Shown piece by piece: positions 19,906 through 28,550 of a stretch of DNA of 64,000 bases. Under the pieces are notes generated by a model. It made no database searches and had not been told where the DNA came from. It saw only the letters and a program-made list of their open reading frames with translations. A program made the translations under genes and the position numbers. Numbering within the stretch: position 1 is the first letter of the stretch; each line of letters opens with the position of its first letter. Source of the stretch: Arthrobacter sp. NicSoilB4. GTDB taxonomy: Bacteria; Actinomycetota; Actinomycetes; Actinomycetales; Micrococcaceae. The DNA lies in NCBI RefSeq assembly GCF_019977335.1, contig NZ_AP024653.1:992001-1056000 (forward strand), read 5' to 3'.

Positions 19906-20571
19906 ATGTCCTCCGTCAGCAAAGTCACCGCTAACGAGCCGGAACGCGCCTCCGCGCGTGCCGTCGGCAGCGCTGCTCCGGACGTCCAGGACACGCAGGA
20001 CAACGGACACCGCAGCGAAGGCATCAGCATCGGCGTAATCCTCGGGTTTCCCACGGAGATCGCCGAGGAGCTCCAGCGCTGGCGTGCCTCTTTCGGTGAT
20101 CCCATGGCTGGCGTCATCCCGGCGCACATCACGCTGGTAACGACCACCATGACCCAGGACTGGGAAGCCACCCGCAGCCATGTGCGTGAGATCGCGGGCC
20201 GGCAGGAGCCCTTCAACGTGACCATCGCGGGGACGGGGTCGTTCCGGCCGGTGTCCCCGGTGGTTTTCCTGAACGTCGAGGACGGCTTCGGCGACTGCGT
20301 GAGCCTGCACCAACAGCTGCAGTCCGGGCCGCTGGAGCGGGACCTGCCGTTCGACTATCACCCGCACGTCACTGTGGCCCACGACGTCGCCCCGGAAAGC
20401 CTCGATGAGGCCGAAGCGGTCCTCAAGGATTACAGGGCCACGTTCCCGGTGGCTAGCATGGGACTCTACGAGCACGACGACAACGGCATTTGGCAGCTAC
20501 GGGAAGAGCTTGATTTTGGGACCAAACCTCACGACGACGGAGGCCAGGACGGCGCCGCGGCCGCCGGCTAA
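19906..20571 (+). CDS. 2'-5' RNA ligase / LigT-like phosphoesterase family protein
   Basis: A 221-aa 2H-phosphoesterase superfamily protein. The two signature tetrapeptides are present: HITL in VIPAHITLVTT (about residue 70) and HVTV in YHPHVTVAHDV (about 150), spaced as expected. The first 40 residues are a variable charged tail. Family members act on 2'-5' or cyclic phosphodiesters in RNA or nucleotides; the true substrate is unknown. The ATG lies 5 nt after the trpS stop, and the YihY gene begins inside its 3' end. The pairing with trpS and a YihY protein looks like a conserved actinobacterial arrangement, which I state from general knowledge rather than a search. Confidence 0.85.
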   Translation: MSSVSKVTANEPERASARAVGSAAPDVQDTQDNGHRSEGISIGVILGFPTEIAEELQRWRASFGDPMAGVIPAHITLVTTTMTQDWEATRSHVREIAGRQEPFNVTIAGTGSFRPVSPVVFLNVEDGFGDCVSLHQQLQSGPLERDLPFDYHPHVTVAHDVAPESLDEAEAVLKDYRATFPVASMGLYEHDDNGIWQLREELDFGTKPHDDGGQDGAAAAG

Positions 20572-21682
20572 GCCGCCCCTTCCCACCGATCTGGCCGGGC
20601 TGAAACTCGAAGTCATCCGGAAACGTGTCGACTGGGGCAGGGCCCGCCGCTCCGGCGGCGGGGGGCTGGCCTCGCTGATGGCCATGGTGGCGTGGCTGCT
20701 GGCCCGGGTCAACACGCTGCTTCCCGCCCGGGCCTTCGCACACTACGGCCTCCAGCACGGTCCGCTGATGAGCGCCGGCATCGGGTTCAGGATGTTCTTC
20801 TCCGTCACGGGCCTCCTCGCCACGGGTTTCTCCCTTGCCGGCCTCTTCCTCAGCGGACAACCAGCGCTGCTGGACCAGATCATCAAAAGCGTCGCCATGA
20901 CCGCGCCCGGACTCCTGCAGGTCGACGGCAGCGAGGGCCTGGTTGACCCGTATGCGCTGCTGAACCCGTCCAGCCTGGGCTGGGCGGCCGTGATTGCCGC
21001 CGTCGTGACTGTGTTTACGTCCCTGGGCTGGATCAGCGGCATCCGCGACGGCGTGCGCGGCATGATGCAGCTCGGCCCGAAGGGCCTGAATCCGGTCCTA
21101 CAGATACTGCTCGACGTCGGAGCGCTGGTACTCCTGGGGGTCGCCCTTGTCACCAGCGCGGCAGTCTCGCTCGTGTTCGGCACAGCGGCGGACTGGGTAA
21201 CCGCGCAGCTGAACCTCGACCCGGCGCTGGCCGGACCCCTGACGACCTCTGTGATGATCCTCGTGCCGCTGCTGCTGGGCTGGGGTACCGCCCTGATCAT
21301 GTTCCGGGTTGCGGCGGGGATAAAGCCGGCCAGGCGCTCCCTGCTGGAGGGGACCATCCTCGCAGCAGTCGGCACCACGGTGCTGCAGATCTTCAGCACC
21401 CAGCTGCTGGCCAGCGCCGGAAAAAACCCCATCCTGGCACCCTTTGCCATCATCATCGGCCTGCTGATCTGGTTCAACCTCGTCAGCCAGGTCTACGTGA
21501 TCTGCGCCGCCTGGGTGGCCATCAGGGAAAAGGACCTCGCCATGGCACCTGCCGCCTCGACCACCGGGTGGGGAGCCCGGCGCGTCCAGCCGGGTAAAAC
21601 GCCGTCGGAGCCCCGGCCCCGCCGAACGCCCTGGTCCGCCGCGTTCAGGCGTCGAGGTACTGGTCGGCCCACGCCGAAATAA
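20516..21682 (+). CDS. YihY/virulence factor BrkB family membrane protein
   Basis: Integral membrane protein (about 388 aa). After roughly 55 soluble residues there are six helices, including FRMFFSVTGLLATGFSLAGLF, LGWAAVIAAVVTVFTSLGWI and FAIIIGLLIWFNLVSQVYV (each read in the sequence), which match the YihY layout. Despite the old 'ribonuclease BN' label, these proteins are not nucleases; the function is unknown. The start is uncertain: the TTG at 20516 has GGAAGAG 8 nt upstream and overlaps the RNA-ligase-like gene by 56 nt, while the first ATG (about 20678) would remove conserved sequence. The 3' end overlaps the convergent hydrolase gene by 38 nt. Confidence 0.82.
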   Translation: MGPNLTTTEARTAPRPPAKPPLPTDLAGLKLEVIRKRVDWGRARRSGGGGLASLMAMVAWLLARVNTLLPARAFAHYGLQHGPLMSAGIGFRMFFSVTGLLATGFSLAGLFLSGQPALLDQIIKSVAMTAPGLLQVDGSEGLVDPYALLNPSSLGWAAVIAAVVTVFTSLGWISGIRDGVRGMMQLGPKGLNPVLQILLDVGALVLLGVALVTSAAVSLVFGTAADWVTAQLNLDPALAGPLTTSVMILVPLLLGWGTALIMFRVAAGIKPARRSLLEGTILAAVGTTVLQIFSTQLLASAGKNPILAPFAIIIGLLIWFNLVSQVYVICAAWVAIREKDLAMAPAASTTGWGARRVQPGKTPSEPRPRRTPWSAAFRRRGTGRPTPK

Positions 21683-22409
21683 TCTTCGCGGCCCGGGCCG
21701 CCTGGCCCTTGGCCGTCAACAGGTGGTCGCTGCCCTCGAGGGACACGAAGCTGCGCGGATGACGCGCGGTCTGGAAAATGGTGCTTGCGTTCTCGATTCC
21801 CACGGTGTTGTCGGTGGGGGAGTGCAGCACCAGGAGCGGTTTGTGCAGCCGCCTAATGCAGTCGGTCAGGTCGGCGTTTTCGAGGTCCTCGACGAAGTGC
21901 CGCCGGATCTCCACCCGTTTGCCGCCCAGGTCCACCTCGGCGCTGCCCTCGCTCAGGATCCGGTCCAGCGCGGCGTCGAAGACGTGGGCCACGTGCTTGG
22001 GCGAGAACGGCGCGCCGACCGTGGCGACGGCGTCGAGCTCCGGGATCGCCGCGGCGGCGGCCAGGACGGCGGCGCCGCCGAAGGAGTGGCCCACCAGCAG
22101 CGAGACGGGCCGGCCGGCGTCGCGCATGAACTCGGCCGCCTTGACGGTGTCCGCCACCTTGTGGCTGAAGGACCCCTCGGACCAGTGCCCGGCGGACTCG
22201 CCCAGGCCCAGGTTGTCGAAGCGGAGCATGCCCACTCCGTTGTCGGCCAGGGCCTTGCACATCCGCGACGCCGAGGGGCTGTCCTTGCCCAGGGTGAAGC
22301 CGTGCGAGAACACGCCCCAGCCCTTCACGGGGCCCTCGGGGACATCGACGATGCCGGAGAGCAGCTCGCCGGTGGAACCCTGGAACGAGACTTTTTCGGA
22401 GCGGGACAA
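21645..22409 (-). CDS. Alpha/beta hydrolase
   Basis: A 254-aa serine hydrolase, cytosolic. The catalytic triad is visible: nucleophile elbow GHSFGGAAVL, the aspartate in LHSPTDNTVGI and the histidine in GSDHLLT. The oxyanion region is FSHGFTLGKDSPSA. It belongs to the dienelactone-hydrolase/YqiA-like acyl hydrolases; the substrate is unknown. The start is a TTG at 22409 with AGGAAGG 6 nt upstream; no ATG exists at the proper place. The 3' end overlaps the YihY gene on the other strand by 38 nt, so the transcripts would be complementary there. Confidence 0.88.
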   Translation of the reverse strand: MSRSEKVSFQGSTGELLSGIVDVPEGPVKGWGVFSHGFTLGKDSPSASRMCKALADNGVGMLRFDNLGLGESAGHWSEGSFSHKVADTVKAAEFMRDAGRPVSLLVGHSFGGAAVLAAAAAIPELDAVATVGAPFSPKHVAHVFDAALDRILSEGSAEVDLGGKRVEIRRHFVEDLENADLTDCIRRLHKPLLVLHSPTDNTVGIENASTIFQTARHPRSFVSLEGSDHLLTAKGQAARAAKIISAWADQYLDA

Positions 22410-22500
22410 ATGGAGCCTTCCTGGATACTGAACTAGTTGACCGTTGGAAGGTTATCGCACACCCTGCACCATTGCGTTCGTCTGGAATGAAGGCACAGTT

Positions 22501-24435
22501 CTATGGCAGCTGAACAAACTCGTCCTTCGTAATGGAGGCCCGGCCGAAAAATGGATTCTGGAAGCCGTCCAGGGCTGCGGAGGCAATGCCGTTGGCGTAG
22601 GGCACCGTGATCGAGATTGTTGGTTCCCAGACGGGGAAGCAGACCGTCGTCAGTTCCGTGAGCCACGCGGAAATGCCGCCGCCGCTTAGCCAGGACTTCA
22701 GCTTCTGCACCACGCTATCGCCGTTCAGCAGCGAGTCGACGACGTTGTTGAGTTTCAGGAATTGCGCATCCACCGCTCTTTGGACCACCAGATGCAACTC
22801 TTGGCCTTGAGCCGGGGACAGCGACTTTAGCCGGCTGAAGGCCTTAGCCACCGCGATGTCGGTTTCTCGTTTGAGATCGCTTATGACGGCCCGCACGGAG
22901 GTTGCCAGTTGGACCTCCTTGCCTTTCCCGTATTTGGCGATCAGCTGTGAAATTTTTTTGGCTGCAACTTTTTCCGCTGTCTGCCTCAACCCGATCTTGT
23001 CGGCGAGCGTGGCGAAGTCGAAGCACATGTCGAGCCGGCTCTGCGCGGCGATGACCACTCCTCCCGGGCGAACTTCGGTGGGCAGCAACAGGGTCGCATC
23101 CGGGGCCTCCGCGGTGGTAAACCCCAAAGATTGGAGGACGCCGGCGGTCACGCCGGCCAATGCGGTGGCGTCGTAGTCCACGTTTCGCACGCTGACATAG
23201 GGCTGTCCGGCTGCATCGGTGCAGAGCCGGTAGATTGCGGTGACATCAAATGCAAAGAGGCTTGCGCTGGCTGTTCCGGCTTCAGCCGTGACGCCTGAAC
23301 GGAAGGATCTGCAGTTGTCCGGGCATCCGTGGTTAGCCGCCGTTCCGACAACCAAAGGACAGGCGTCCGGGCCGTCCTGGACCGCGTCCCCGTCAGTGTC
23401 GGCGTTCACCGGGTTCGTTCCCGCCGACGCCTCCTGGGTATTGTCCAGTCCGTCCCCGTCGATGTCCGAGTCGCACACGTCGCCAATCGAATCCGCGTCG
23501 AGGTCGGTCTGCCCTGGATTGGGAACCGATCCACAGTTGTCGGTGCCGTCCAGGACGCCGTCATTGTCGGCGTCCTCGGAAACGCACCCGTTCGCCGTTC
23601 CGGCCACAACCGGACAGCGGTCGGCGCCATCGCGGAAGCCGTCGCCATCCGTGTCGGGATTGGACGGGTCCGTGGACAGGTCGAATTCCGTGCAATCCGG
23701 AAGGCTGTCGGCGTCGGAGTCGACGGCAACATCACAGACGGTCCGCCGAAACTTCCACGTCGTTTTCTGCTGGGACGTCAGCGAATATCCGATTGAGGGG
23801 TCCGCGTCCTCGGAATTGACGATGCACTCTCCAGCTACGGCCTGGACATCGTAGGAGACAATCTCCAGGGGGTCGTTGCCGCTCTGCCCGCCGCACCCGG
23901 AAACTCCGATGATGGGAGGATAGCCTGACTCGCCAACGGAGGTGTCGCTGGACGGCGAACAGCCCGTGACTGTGACTGTGCTCGTCACCGGAAACCTCGT
24001 ATCGGCGTTGAAGATCCCCTCGAACGCCGGTCCAAACGGATCCCGGGTGTAGAGAAAGACGGTGAGGTCGCCTACACCGGTCCCGGCCCCCGTAGTTGTC
24101 CAGGTTGTTGTCGACGGGCAATCTCCCGGGTTGAAGTCGACGGCTTGCGACGCAAGCGATGCTGACCAGACCGCCCCGCAAGTCCGGCCTGTGCCGGGAG
24201 CGGAAACGAAGGAGGCTTCATAGGAATCGTTCTGGCTCTGGTCTGCATCGGACCTTGACCATGAGGTAGTTGTGGTTGTCGTCGCCGCGCCGTACCAGGG
24301 GCATTCTTCGGATGAAGGCTGGGCCGGCGGGAGATCTGCAGCAACCGCTGCCGATGCCGGCGCGATAATTGAATAGCTCAGGACGAGAGCGGAAAAAACC
24401 GCGACGATGCGCTGTTTGACGCGTGAACCAGGCAT
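22501..24435 (-). CDS. Secreted Cys-rich protein with thrombospondin type-3 calcium repeats
   Basis: A 644-aa exported protein; I do not recognise a characterised homologue. Residues 1-33 form a signal peptide (basic start, hydrophobic VAVFSALVLSYSI, ASA site). Residues 40-235 are a Thr/Ser-rich Cys-containing domain. Residues about 238-375 contain several calcium-binding type-3 repeats with DxDxDGxxD-type loops (DTDGDGFRDGADRC, EDADNDGVLDGTDNC, DSDIDGDGLDN, DTDGDAVQDGPDAC). Residues 470-600 are a Lys/Ala-rich helical domain of unknown type, ending without a membrane anchor or LPXTG. About 17 cysteines are present. The start ATG at 24435 has AAGGGG upstream; an earlier in-frame start would spoil the signal peptide. 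It stands alone between a hydrolase and sdhB and may be a surface or matrix protein. Confidence 0.8.
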   Translation of the reverse strand: MPGSRVKQRIVAVFSALVLSYSIIAPASAAVAADLPPAQPSSEECPWYGAATTTTTTSWSRSDADQSQNDSYEASFVSAPGTGRTCGAVWSASLASQAVDFNPGDCPSTTTWTTTGAGTGVGDLTVFLYTRDPFGPAFEGIFNADTRFPVTSTVTVTGCSPSSDTSVGESGYPPIIGVSGCGGQSGNDPLEIVSYDVQAVAGECIVNSEDADPSIGYSLTSQQKTTWKFRRTVCDVAVDSDADSLPDCTEFDLSTDPSNPDTDGDGFRDGADRCPVVAGTANGCVSEDADNDGVLDGTDNCGSVPNPGQTDLDADSIGDVCDSDIDGDGLDNTQEASAGTNPVNADTDGDAVQDGPDACPLVVGTAANHGCPDNCRSFRSGVTAEAGTASASLFAFDVTAIYRLCTDAAGQPYVSVRNVDYDATALAGVTAGVLQSLGFTTAEAPDATLLLPTEVRPGGVVIAAQSRLDMCFDFATLADKIGLRQTAEKVAAKKISQLIAKYGKGKEVQLATSVRAVISDLKRETDIAVAKAFSRLKSLSPAQGQELHLVVQRAVDAQFLKLNNVVDSLLNGDSVVQKLKSWLSGGGISAWLTELTTVCFPVWEPTISITVPYANGIASAALDGFQNPFFGRASITKDEFVQLP

Positions 24436-24574
24436 GGGGAACCCCTTCTGGGTGCAGAACTGTAGCCATGAATACATAGGCACGCTGTCCCAGAACCGCC
24501 GTGTCAGCACACTGTAGGCCCGCCGCTCGTGGCGGTCAATGGGATTGCCTCAGCCGGGAGCTTCCTACCGGTAC

Positions 24575-24616
24575 GACGACGGCGCCCCTCACCGGAAGGT
24601 GAGAGGCGCCGTCGTC
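24575..24616 (-). terminator. Terminator after sdhCDAB
   Basis: A long hairpin: GACGACGGCGCC (24575-24586) pairs with GGCGCCGTCGTC (24605-24616), with a further CTCACC/GGTGAG stem inside. It lies 31 nt beyond the sdhB stop. The T-rich side is on the plus strand, where no gene ends, so use by the sdh transcript is inferred from position. Confidence 0.7.
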
Positions 24617-24646
24617 TGTTGCTTTTTGGTTTACGTGGAGCTAACG

Positions 24647-25429
24647 CTAGATCTTGCGGGACAGGATGGCCTGCTTGACCTCGGCGATGGCCTGCGTGAC
24701 CTGGATGCCGCGCGGGCACGCCTCGGTGCAGTTGAAGGTGGTGCGGCAGCGCCACACGCCTTCCTTGTCGTTGAGGATCTCCAGGCGCATGTCGCCGGCG
24801 TCATCGCGGGAATCGAAGATGAAGCGGTGGGCGTTGACGATTGCCGCCGGGCCGAAGTACTGGCCGTCGGTCCAGAACACCGGGCAGGACGACGTGCACG
24901 CGGCGCAGAGGATGCACTTGGTGGTGTCGTCGAACCGCTCGCGGTCCTCGGCGGACTGCAGGCGTTCCTTGGTGGGCTCGTGGCCACGGTTGATCAGGAA
25001 GGGCATGACCTCGCGGAAGGACTGGAAGAACGGTTCCATGTCCACGATCAGGTCCTTCTCCACCGGGAGGCCCTTGATCGGCTCGACCGTGATGGGCTTG
25101 GACGTGTCCAAGTCCTTCAGCAGGGTCTTGCAGGCGAGGCGGTTGCGGCCGTTGATGCGCATGGCATCGGAGCCGCAGACGCCGTGGGCACAGGAACGGC
25201 GGAAGGAGACGCTGCCGTCCATCTCCCACTTGATCTTGTGCAGGGCGTCGAGGACGCGGTCGGTGCCGTACATGGTGACCTTGAAGTCATCCCAGGTGGC
25301 GTCCTCGGAGACCTCCGGGTTGTAGCGGCGCACGCGCAAGGTCACATCGAAGGACGGGATTTCCCCGCCGCCTCCGATGTGGGCGGGCAGTTCAATCTTG
25401 GAGGCTGGCTCAGCGAGTTCAGCGGTCAT
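24647..25429 (-). CDS. sdhB: Succinate dehydrogenase iron-sulfur subunit
   Basis: SdhB (260 aa), carrying the three Fe-S clusters that pass electrons from FAD to the quinone site. The [2Fe-2S] cysteines are in RRSCAHGVCGSDAM and NRLACKTL; the [4Fe-4S]/[3Fe-4S] ligands are in CILCAACTSSCPVFW and CTEACPRGI. It is the last gene of sdhCDAB, starting 1 nt after the sdhA stop. It is a normal-length family member. The N-terminus (TAELAEPASKIELPAHIGG) is slightly extended. Confidence 0.97.
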   Translation of the reverse strand: MTAELAEPASKIELPAHIGGGGEIPSFDVTLRVRRYNPEVSEDATWDDFKVTMYGTDRVLDALHKIKWEMDGSVSFRRSCAHGVCGSDAMRINGRNRLACKTLLKDLDTSKPITVEPIKGLPVEKDLIVDMEPFFQSFREVMPFLINRGHEPTKERLQSAEDRERFDDTTKCILCAACTSSCPVFWTDGQYFGPAAIVNAHRFIFDSRDDAGDMRLEILNDKEGVWRCRTTFNCTEACPRGIQVTQAIAEVKQAILSRKI

Positions 25430-25430
25430 C

Positions 25431-27239
25431 TTAGTACTTCCTCACCATCGGCTCGTAACGCGTAAAGACCACCGGTTTGGTGGCAAGCCGGATGCCGGCT
25501 GTTGTTTTTGCGGTTCCCGCAGCCCCATCCGCAGGAGCATGCTCATCCTTGTACGCCATGGAGTGCTTCATGAATTTTTCGTCGTCGCGCTCGGGGAAGT
25601 CCTCGCGGAAGTGGCCGCCGCGGGATTCCTCGCGGTGCAGGGCCGCCACGGTCATGACCTTGGCGAGTTCCAGCAGGAAGCCCAGTTCCACGGCCTCCAG
25701 GAGGTCCAGGTTGAAGCGCTTGCCCTTGTCCTGGACGCTGATCCGCTGGTACCGCTCCTCGAAGGAGGCGATGTCCGTCAGGACCTGGTTCAGCGTCTCC
25801 GCGGTGCGGAACACCTGCATGTTGGCATCCATGGTGTCCTGCAGTTCCTTGCGGATCGCAGCGACCTTCTCGGTGCCGTCGGAGGTGCGGACGTGGTTCA
25901 GCAGGTCCAGCGTGTAAGCCTCCGGGTCAACGGGGAGTTCCACGAAGTCGGCGGTCTTGGCGTACTCCGCGGCGGCGATGCCGGCGCGCTTGCCGAAGAC
26001 GTTGATGTCCAGCAGCGAGTTGGTGCCCAGGCGGTTGGAACCATGCACGGAGACGCAGGCAACCTCACCGGCGGCGTAGAGGCCCGGGACGACGGTGTCG
26101 TTGTCCTGGAGCACCTCGGCGCTGATGTTGGTGGGGATGCCGCCCATGGCGTAGTGCGCCGTCGGGAACACCGGCACCGGTTCGGTGTACGGCTCCACAC
26201 CGAGGTAGGTGCGGGCGAATTCGGTGATGTCCGGCAGCTTGGCGTCGATGTGCGCCGGCTCAAGGTGCGTCAGGTCCAGGAGGACGTAGTCCTTGTTCGG
26301 GCCGCAGCCGCGTCCCTCACGGACTTCGTTGGCCATGGAGCGGGCCACGATATCGCGGGGGGCGAGGTCCTTGATGGTCGGGGCGTAGCGCTCCATAAAG
26401 CGCTCACCCTCGGAGTTGCGCAGGATCGCGCCTTCGCCGCGGGCAGCCTCGGAGAGGAGGATGCCCAGGCCCGCCAGGCCTGTCGGGTGGAACTGGAAGA
26501 ACTCCATGTCCTCCAGGGGGATGCCGCGGCGGAAGGCGATGCCCATGCCGTCACCGGTCAGGGTGTGTGCGTTGGAGGTGGTCTTGAAGACCTTGCCGGC
26601 GCCGCCGGAGGCGAACACCACGGACTTGGCCTGGAAGACGTGCAGCTCGCCGGAGGCGAGGTCGTAGGACACGACGCCGGCAACGCGCTTCTGCTTGTAA
26701 GGGGTGCCGTCCTCGCGGACCGCGTCTTCCTCGACGGTCAGCAGGTCAAGGACGTAGTACTCGTTGTAGAACTCGACGTTGTGCTTGACGCAGTTTTGGT
26801 ACAGGGTCTGCAGGATCATGTGGCCGGTGCGGTCGGCGGCGTAGCAGGCACGGCGGACCGGGGCCTTGCCGTGGTCGCGGGTGTGGCCGCCGAAACGGCG
26901 CTGGTCGATCCGGCCCTCGGGCGTGCGGTTGAACGGCAGGCCCATCTTTTCCAGGTCCAGGACGGCGTCGATCGCTTCCTTCGCCATGACCTCGGCTGCG
27001 TCCTGGTCAACCAGGTAGTCGCCGCCCTTGATGGTGTCGAAGGTGTGCCACTCCCAGTTGTCTTCCTCAACGTTGGCCAGGGCTGCGCACATGCCGCCCT
27101 GAGCCGCGCCGGTGTGGGAGCGGGTGGGGTACAGCTTGGTCAGTACTGCTGTTCGGGCGCGCTGACCGGATTCGATCGCCGCGCGCATCCCGGCGCCACC
27201 GGCACCGACGATGACGACGTCGTACTTATGGACCTGCAT
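25431..27239 (-). CDS. sdhA: Succinate dehydrogenase flavoprotein subunit
   Basis: SdhA (602 aa), oxidising succinate to fumarate with covalent FAD at the membrane's inner face. Seen: the FAD-binding GAGGAGMRAAIESG, the flavinylation His in TRSHTGAAQGGM, the substrate region HPTGLAGLGIL and HGSNRLGTNSLLD. The ATG at 27239 was chosen (MQVHKYDVVIVG), 7 codons inside a longer open frame, as it fits family N-termini. It is downstream of sdhD by 125 nt and immediately upstream of sdhB. The order C-D-A-B and sequence match the actinobacterial type quinone-reducing enzyme. Confidence 0.97.
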   Translation of the reverse strand: MQVHKYDVVIVGAGGAGMRAAIESGQRARTAVLTKLYPTRSHTGAAQGGMCAALANVEEDNWEWHTFDTIKGGDYLVDQDAAEVMAKEAIDAVLDLEKMGLPFNRTPEGRIDQRRFGGHTRDHGKAPVRRACYAADRTGHMILQTLYQNCVKHNVEFYNEYYVLDLLTVEEDAVREDGTPYKQKRVAGVVSYDLASGELHVFQAKSVVFASGGAGKVFKTTSNAHTLTGDGMGIAFRRGIPLEDMEFFQFHPTGLAGLGILLSEAARGEGAILRNSEGERFMERYAPTIKDLAPRDIVARSMANEVREGRGCGPNKDYVLLDLTHLEPAHIDAKLPDITEFARTYLGVEPYTEPVPVFPTAHYAMGGIPTNISAEVLQDNDTVVPGLYAAGEVACVSVHGSNRLGTNSLLDINVFGKRAGIAAAEYAKTADFVELPVDPEAYTLDLLNHVRTSDGTEKVAAIRKELQDTMDANMQVFRTAETLNQVLTDIASFEERYQRISVQDKGKRFNLDLLEAVELGFLLELAKVMTVAALHREESRGGHFREDFPERDDEKFMKHSMAYKDEHAPADGAAGTAKTTAGIRLATKPVVFTRYEPMVRKY

Positions 27240-27364
27240 ACCAGACGCTCTTTCTCTCAAAATTCGCTAACAACACCGGCCGGCGGAGCCTGCCCGGTGA
27301 AATCTCGTGGAGATCCCTGGCCCGCACGGGCAGGCAGGGATCGGTTGCCGCAAGGGCTGCGCCG

Positions 27365-27862
27365 CTACGGCGCCGGGCAGAACCCGCCGGGCAGCTGGAC
27401 ACCGTTGACCACGGGGCACGGGTCAAAGGTGAAGATGACCAGTGTGCCGAGGATGATGATGACAGTGGTGGCCGCATAGAGAACGATCTTCAGCCACAGG
27501 CGCGTGGCGTCCTTTTCGGCGTAGTCGTTGATGATGGTGCGGACACCGTTCGTGCCGTGCAGCATGGCGAGCCACAGCATGGCCAGGTCCCAGATCTGCC
27601 AGAACGGGTCGGCCCACTTGCCGGCCACAAAACCGAAGTCGATCGCGTGGATGCCTTCGCCGACGAGGAGGTTGACGAACAGGTGTCCGAAGATCAGCAC
27701 CACGAGGACAACGCCGGACAGCCGCATGAAGAGCCAGGCGAGCATCTCGAAGTTCCCCTTGGAGCTGCCGTTGCGGCGGTACTGCGGAGCGATCCGGTTG
27801 CTGCCCACCTTGGCGGCGGCCGCCTTCGGGCTGCGGGGGCTCTGAATATCAGTTGCGCTCAT
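27365..27862 (-). CDS. sdhD: Succinate dehydrogenase hydrophobic membrane anchor subunit
   Basis: SdhD (165 aa) with three membrane helices (AWLFMRLSGVVLVVLIFGHLF, DLAMLWLAMLHGTNGVRTII, IVLYAATTVIIILGTLVIF) and the haem-ligand-type His residues in GHLFVNLLV and LHGTNGVRT. The N-terminal 35 residues are basic and hydrophilic. It anchors SdhAB and with SdhC forms the quinone site. The ATG at 27862 was taken; the upstream extension lies in sdhC. The start is 2 nt after the sdhC stop, so the genes are coupled. Confidence 0.92.
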   Translation of the reverse strand: MSATDIQSPRSPKAAAAKVGSNRIAPQYRRNGSSKGNFEMLAWLFMRLSGVVLVVLIFGHLFVNLLVGEGIHAIDFGFVAGKWADPFWQIWDLAMLWLAMLHGTNGVRTIINDYAEKDATRLWLKIVLYAATTVIIILGTLVIFTFDPCPVVNGVQLPGGFCPAP

Positions 27863-27864
27863 GG

Positions 27865-28245
27865 CTAGTGACCTCCAAGGGCGAGGGAAAGGTGGCGGAT
27901 GGAGAAGCCCACCATGACGACTGCCCAGAGAATGAGCACTGTCCACAGCATCTGGCGCTGGTACTTCGCGCCCTTCTTCCAGAAGTCGACGGCGATGATC
28001 CGCAGGCCGTTGAAGGCGTGGAACACGATCGCTGCGACAAGGCCCGTTTCACCCAGGGCCATCAGGGGGTTCTTGTAGGCACCGATCACGGCGGTGTAGG
28101 CCTCGGGGGACACACGCACCAATGAGGTGTCCAGCACATGGACCAACAAGAAGAAAAAGATCACTACACCGGTAATGCGGTGTCCCACCCAGGACCACAT
28201 GCCTTCACGGCCGCGGTACAAGGTGCCAGCTGGTTTTGTCGGCAC
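27865..28245 (-). CDS. sdhC: Succinate dehydrogenase cytochrome b556 subunit
   Basis: SdhC (126 aa), first gene of sdhCDAB. Three membrane helices are visible; the first carries the SdhC signature (GHRITGVVIFFFLLVHVLD), with SHR/H-type haem-binding His. The other helices are GLVAAIVFHAFNGLRIIAVD and LWTVLILWAVVMVGFSI. The start is a GTG at 28245 with AGGGAGG 8 nt upstream; earlier ATGs in the frame have no ribosome site. Transcription starts from a promoter with a palindrome over its -10 box. Confidence 0.93.
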   Translation of the reverse strand: MPTKPAGTLYRGREGMWSWVGHRITGVVIFFFLLVHVLDTSLVRVSPEAYTAVIGAYKNPLMALGETGLVAAIVFHAFNGLRIIAVDFWKKGAKYQRQMLWTVLILWAVVMVGFSIRHLSLALGGH

Positions 28246-28328
28246 TGAATAAACCTCCCTGCAACACAGCGGCGCTGGCATGGGATCCACGCGGGGGGAA
28301 CGCCTGCTGCGAGAGCACTCGTAAGCTC

Positions 28329-28364
28329 AAGCCTAAATCTAGGCTTCGCTCACAGCTTATTCAA
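28329..28364 (-). promoter_or_regulatory. sdhCDAB promoter with a palindrome over the -10 box
   Basis: On the minus strand TTGAAT (28364-28359) and TAGATT (28341-28336) are separated by exactly 17 nt, a good sigma70-type promoter. The -10 lies inside the perfect 7-4-7 inverted repeat AAGCCTA-AATC-TAGGCTT (28329-28346), so a bound protein would block transcription of sdhCDAB. The rest of the 305-nt gap between sdhC and the guanylyltransferase gene holds little else that I can recognise. Confidence 0.6.
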
Positions 28365-28537
28365 TTCAGCCACCCGTCGGTGACGGCGCCCCGGCGGGGT
28401 TTTCCTCGAGTTTTGAGACTAACGCCACATTCCGTGGACTGCGCGGGAGCGCCGCCGTTACTTAAAGGACGGCAGCCGGGAGGGCTGCGGCGGACCGCGA
28501 CCGGCACCGGATCAAAGACGATTGCACCACGTTCGGC

Positions 28538-28543
28538 TAAAGT
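28538..28543 (+). promoter_or_regulatory. -10 box for a leaderless guanylyltransferase transcript
   Basis: TAAAGT is followed by seven bases and the ATG at 28551 (a GTG at 28548 is the alternative). No Shine-Dalgarno is present. Confidence 0.4.
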
Positions 28544-28550
28544 AGCCGTG

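Noticed and set aside
28329..28346. DtxR/IdeR iron box at the sdh promoter
   Set aside because: The half-sites are in the wrong order (CCTA...TAGG) compared with the DtxR consensus TTAGG...CCTAA.
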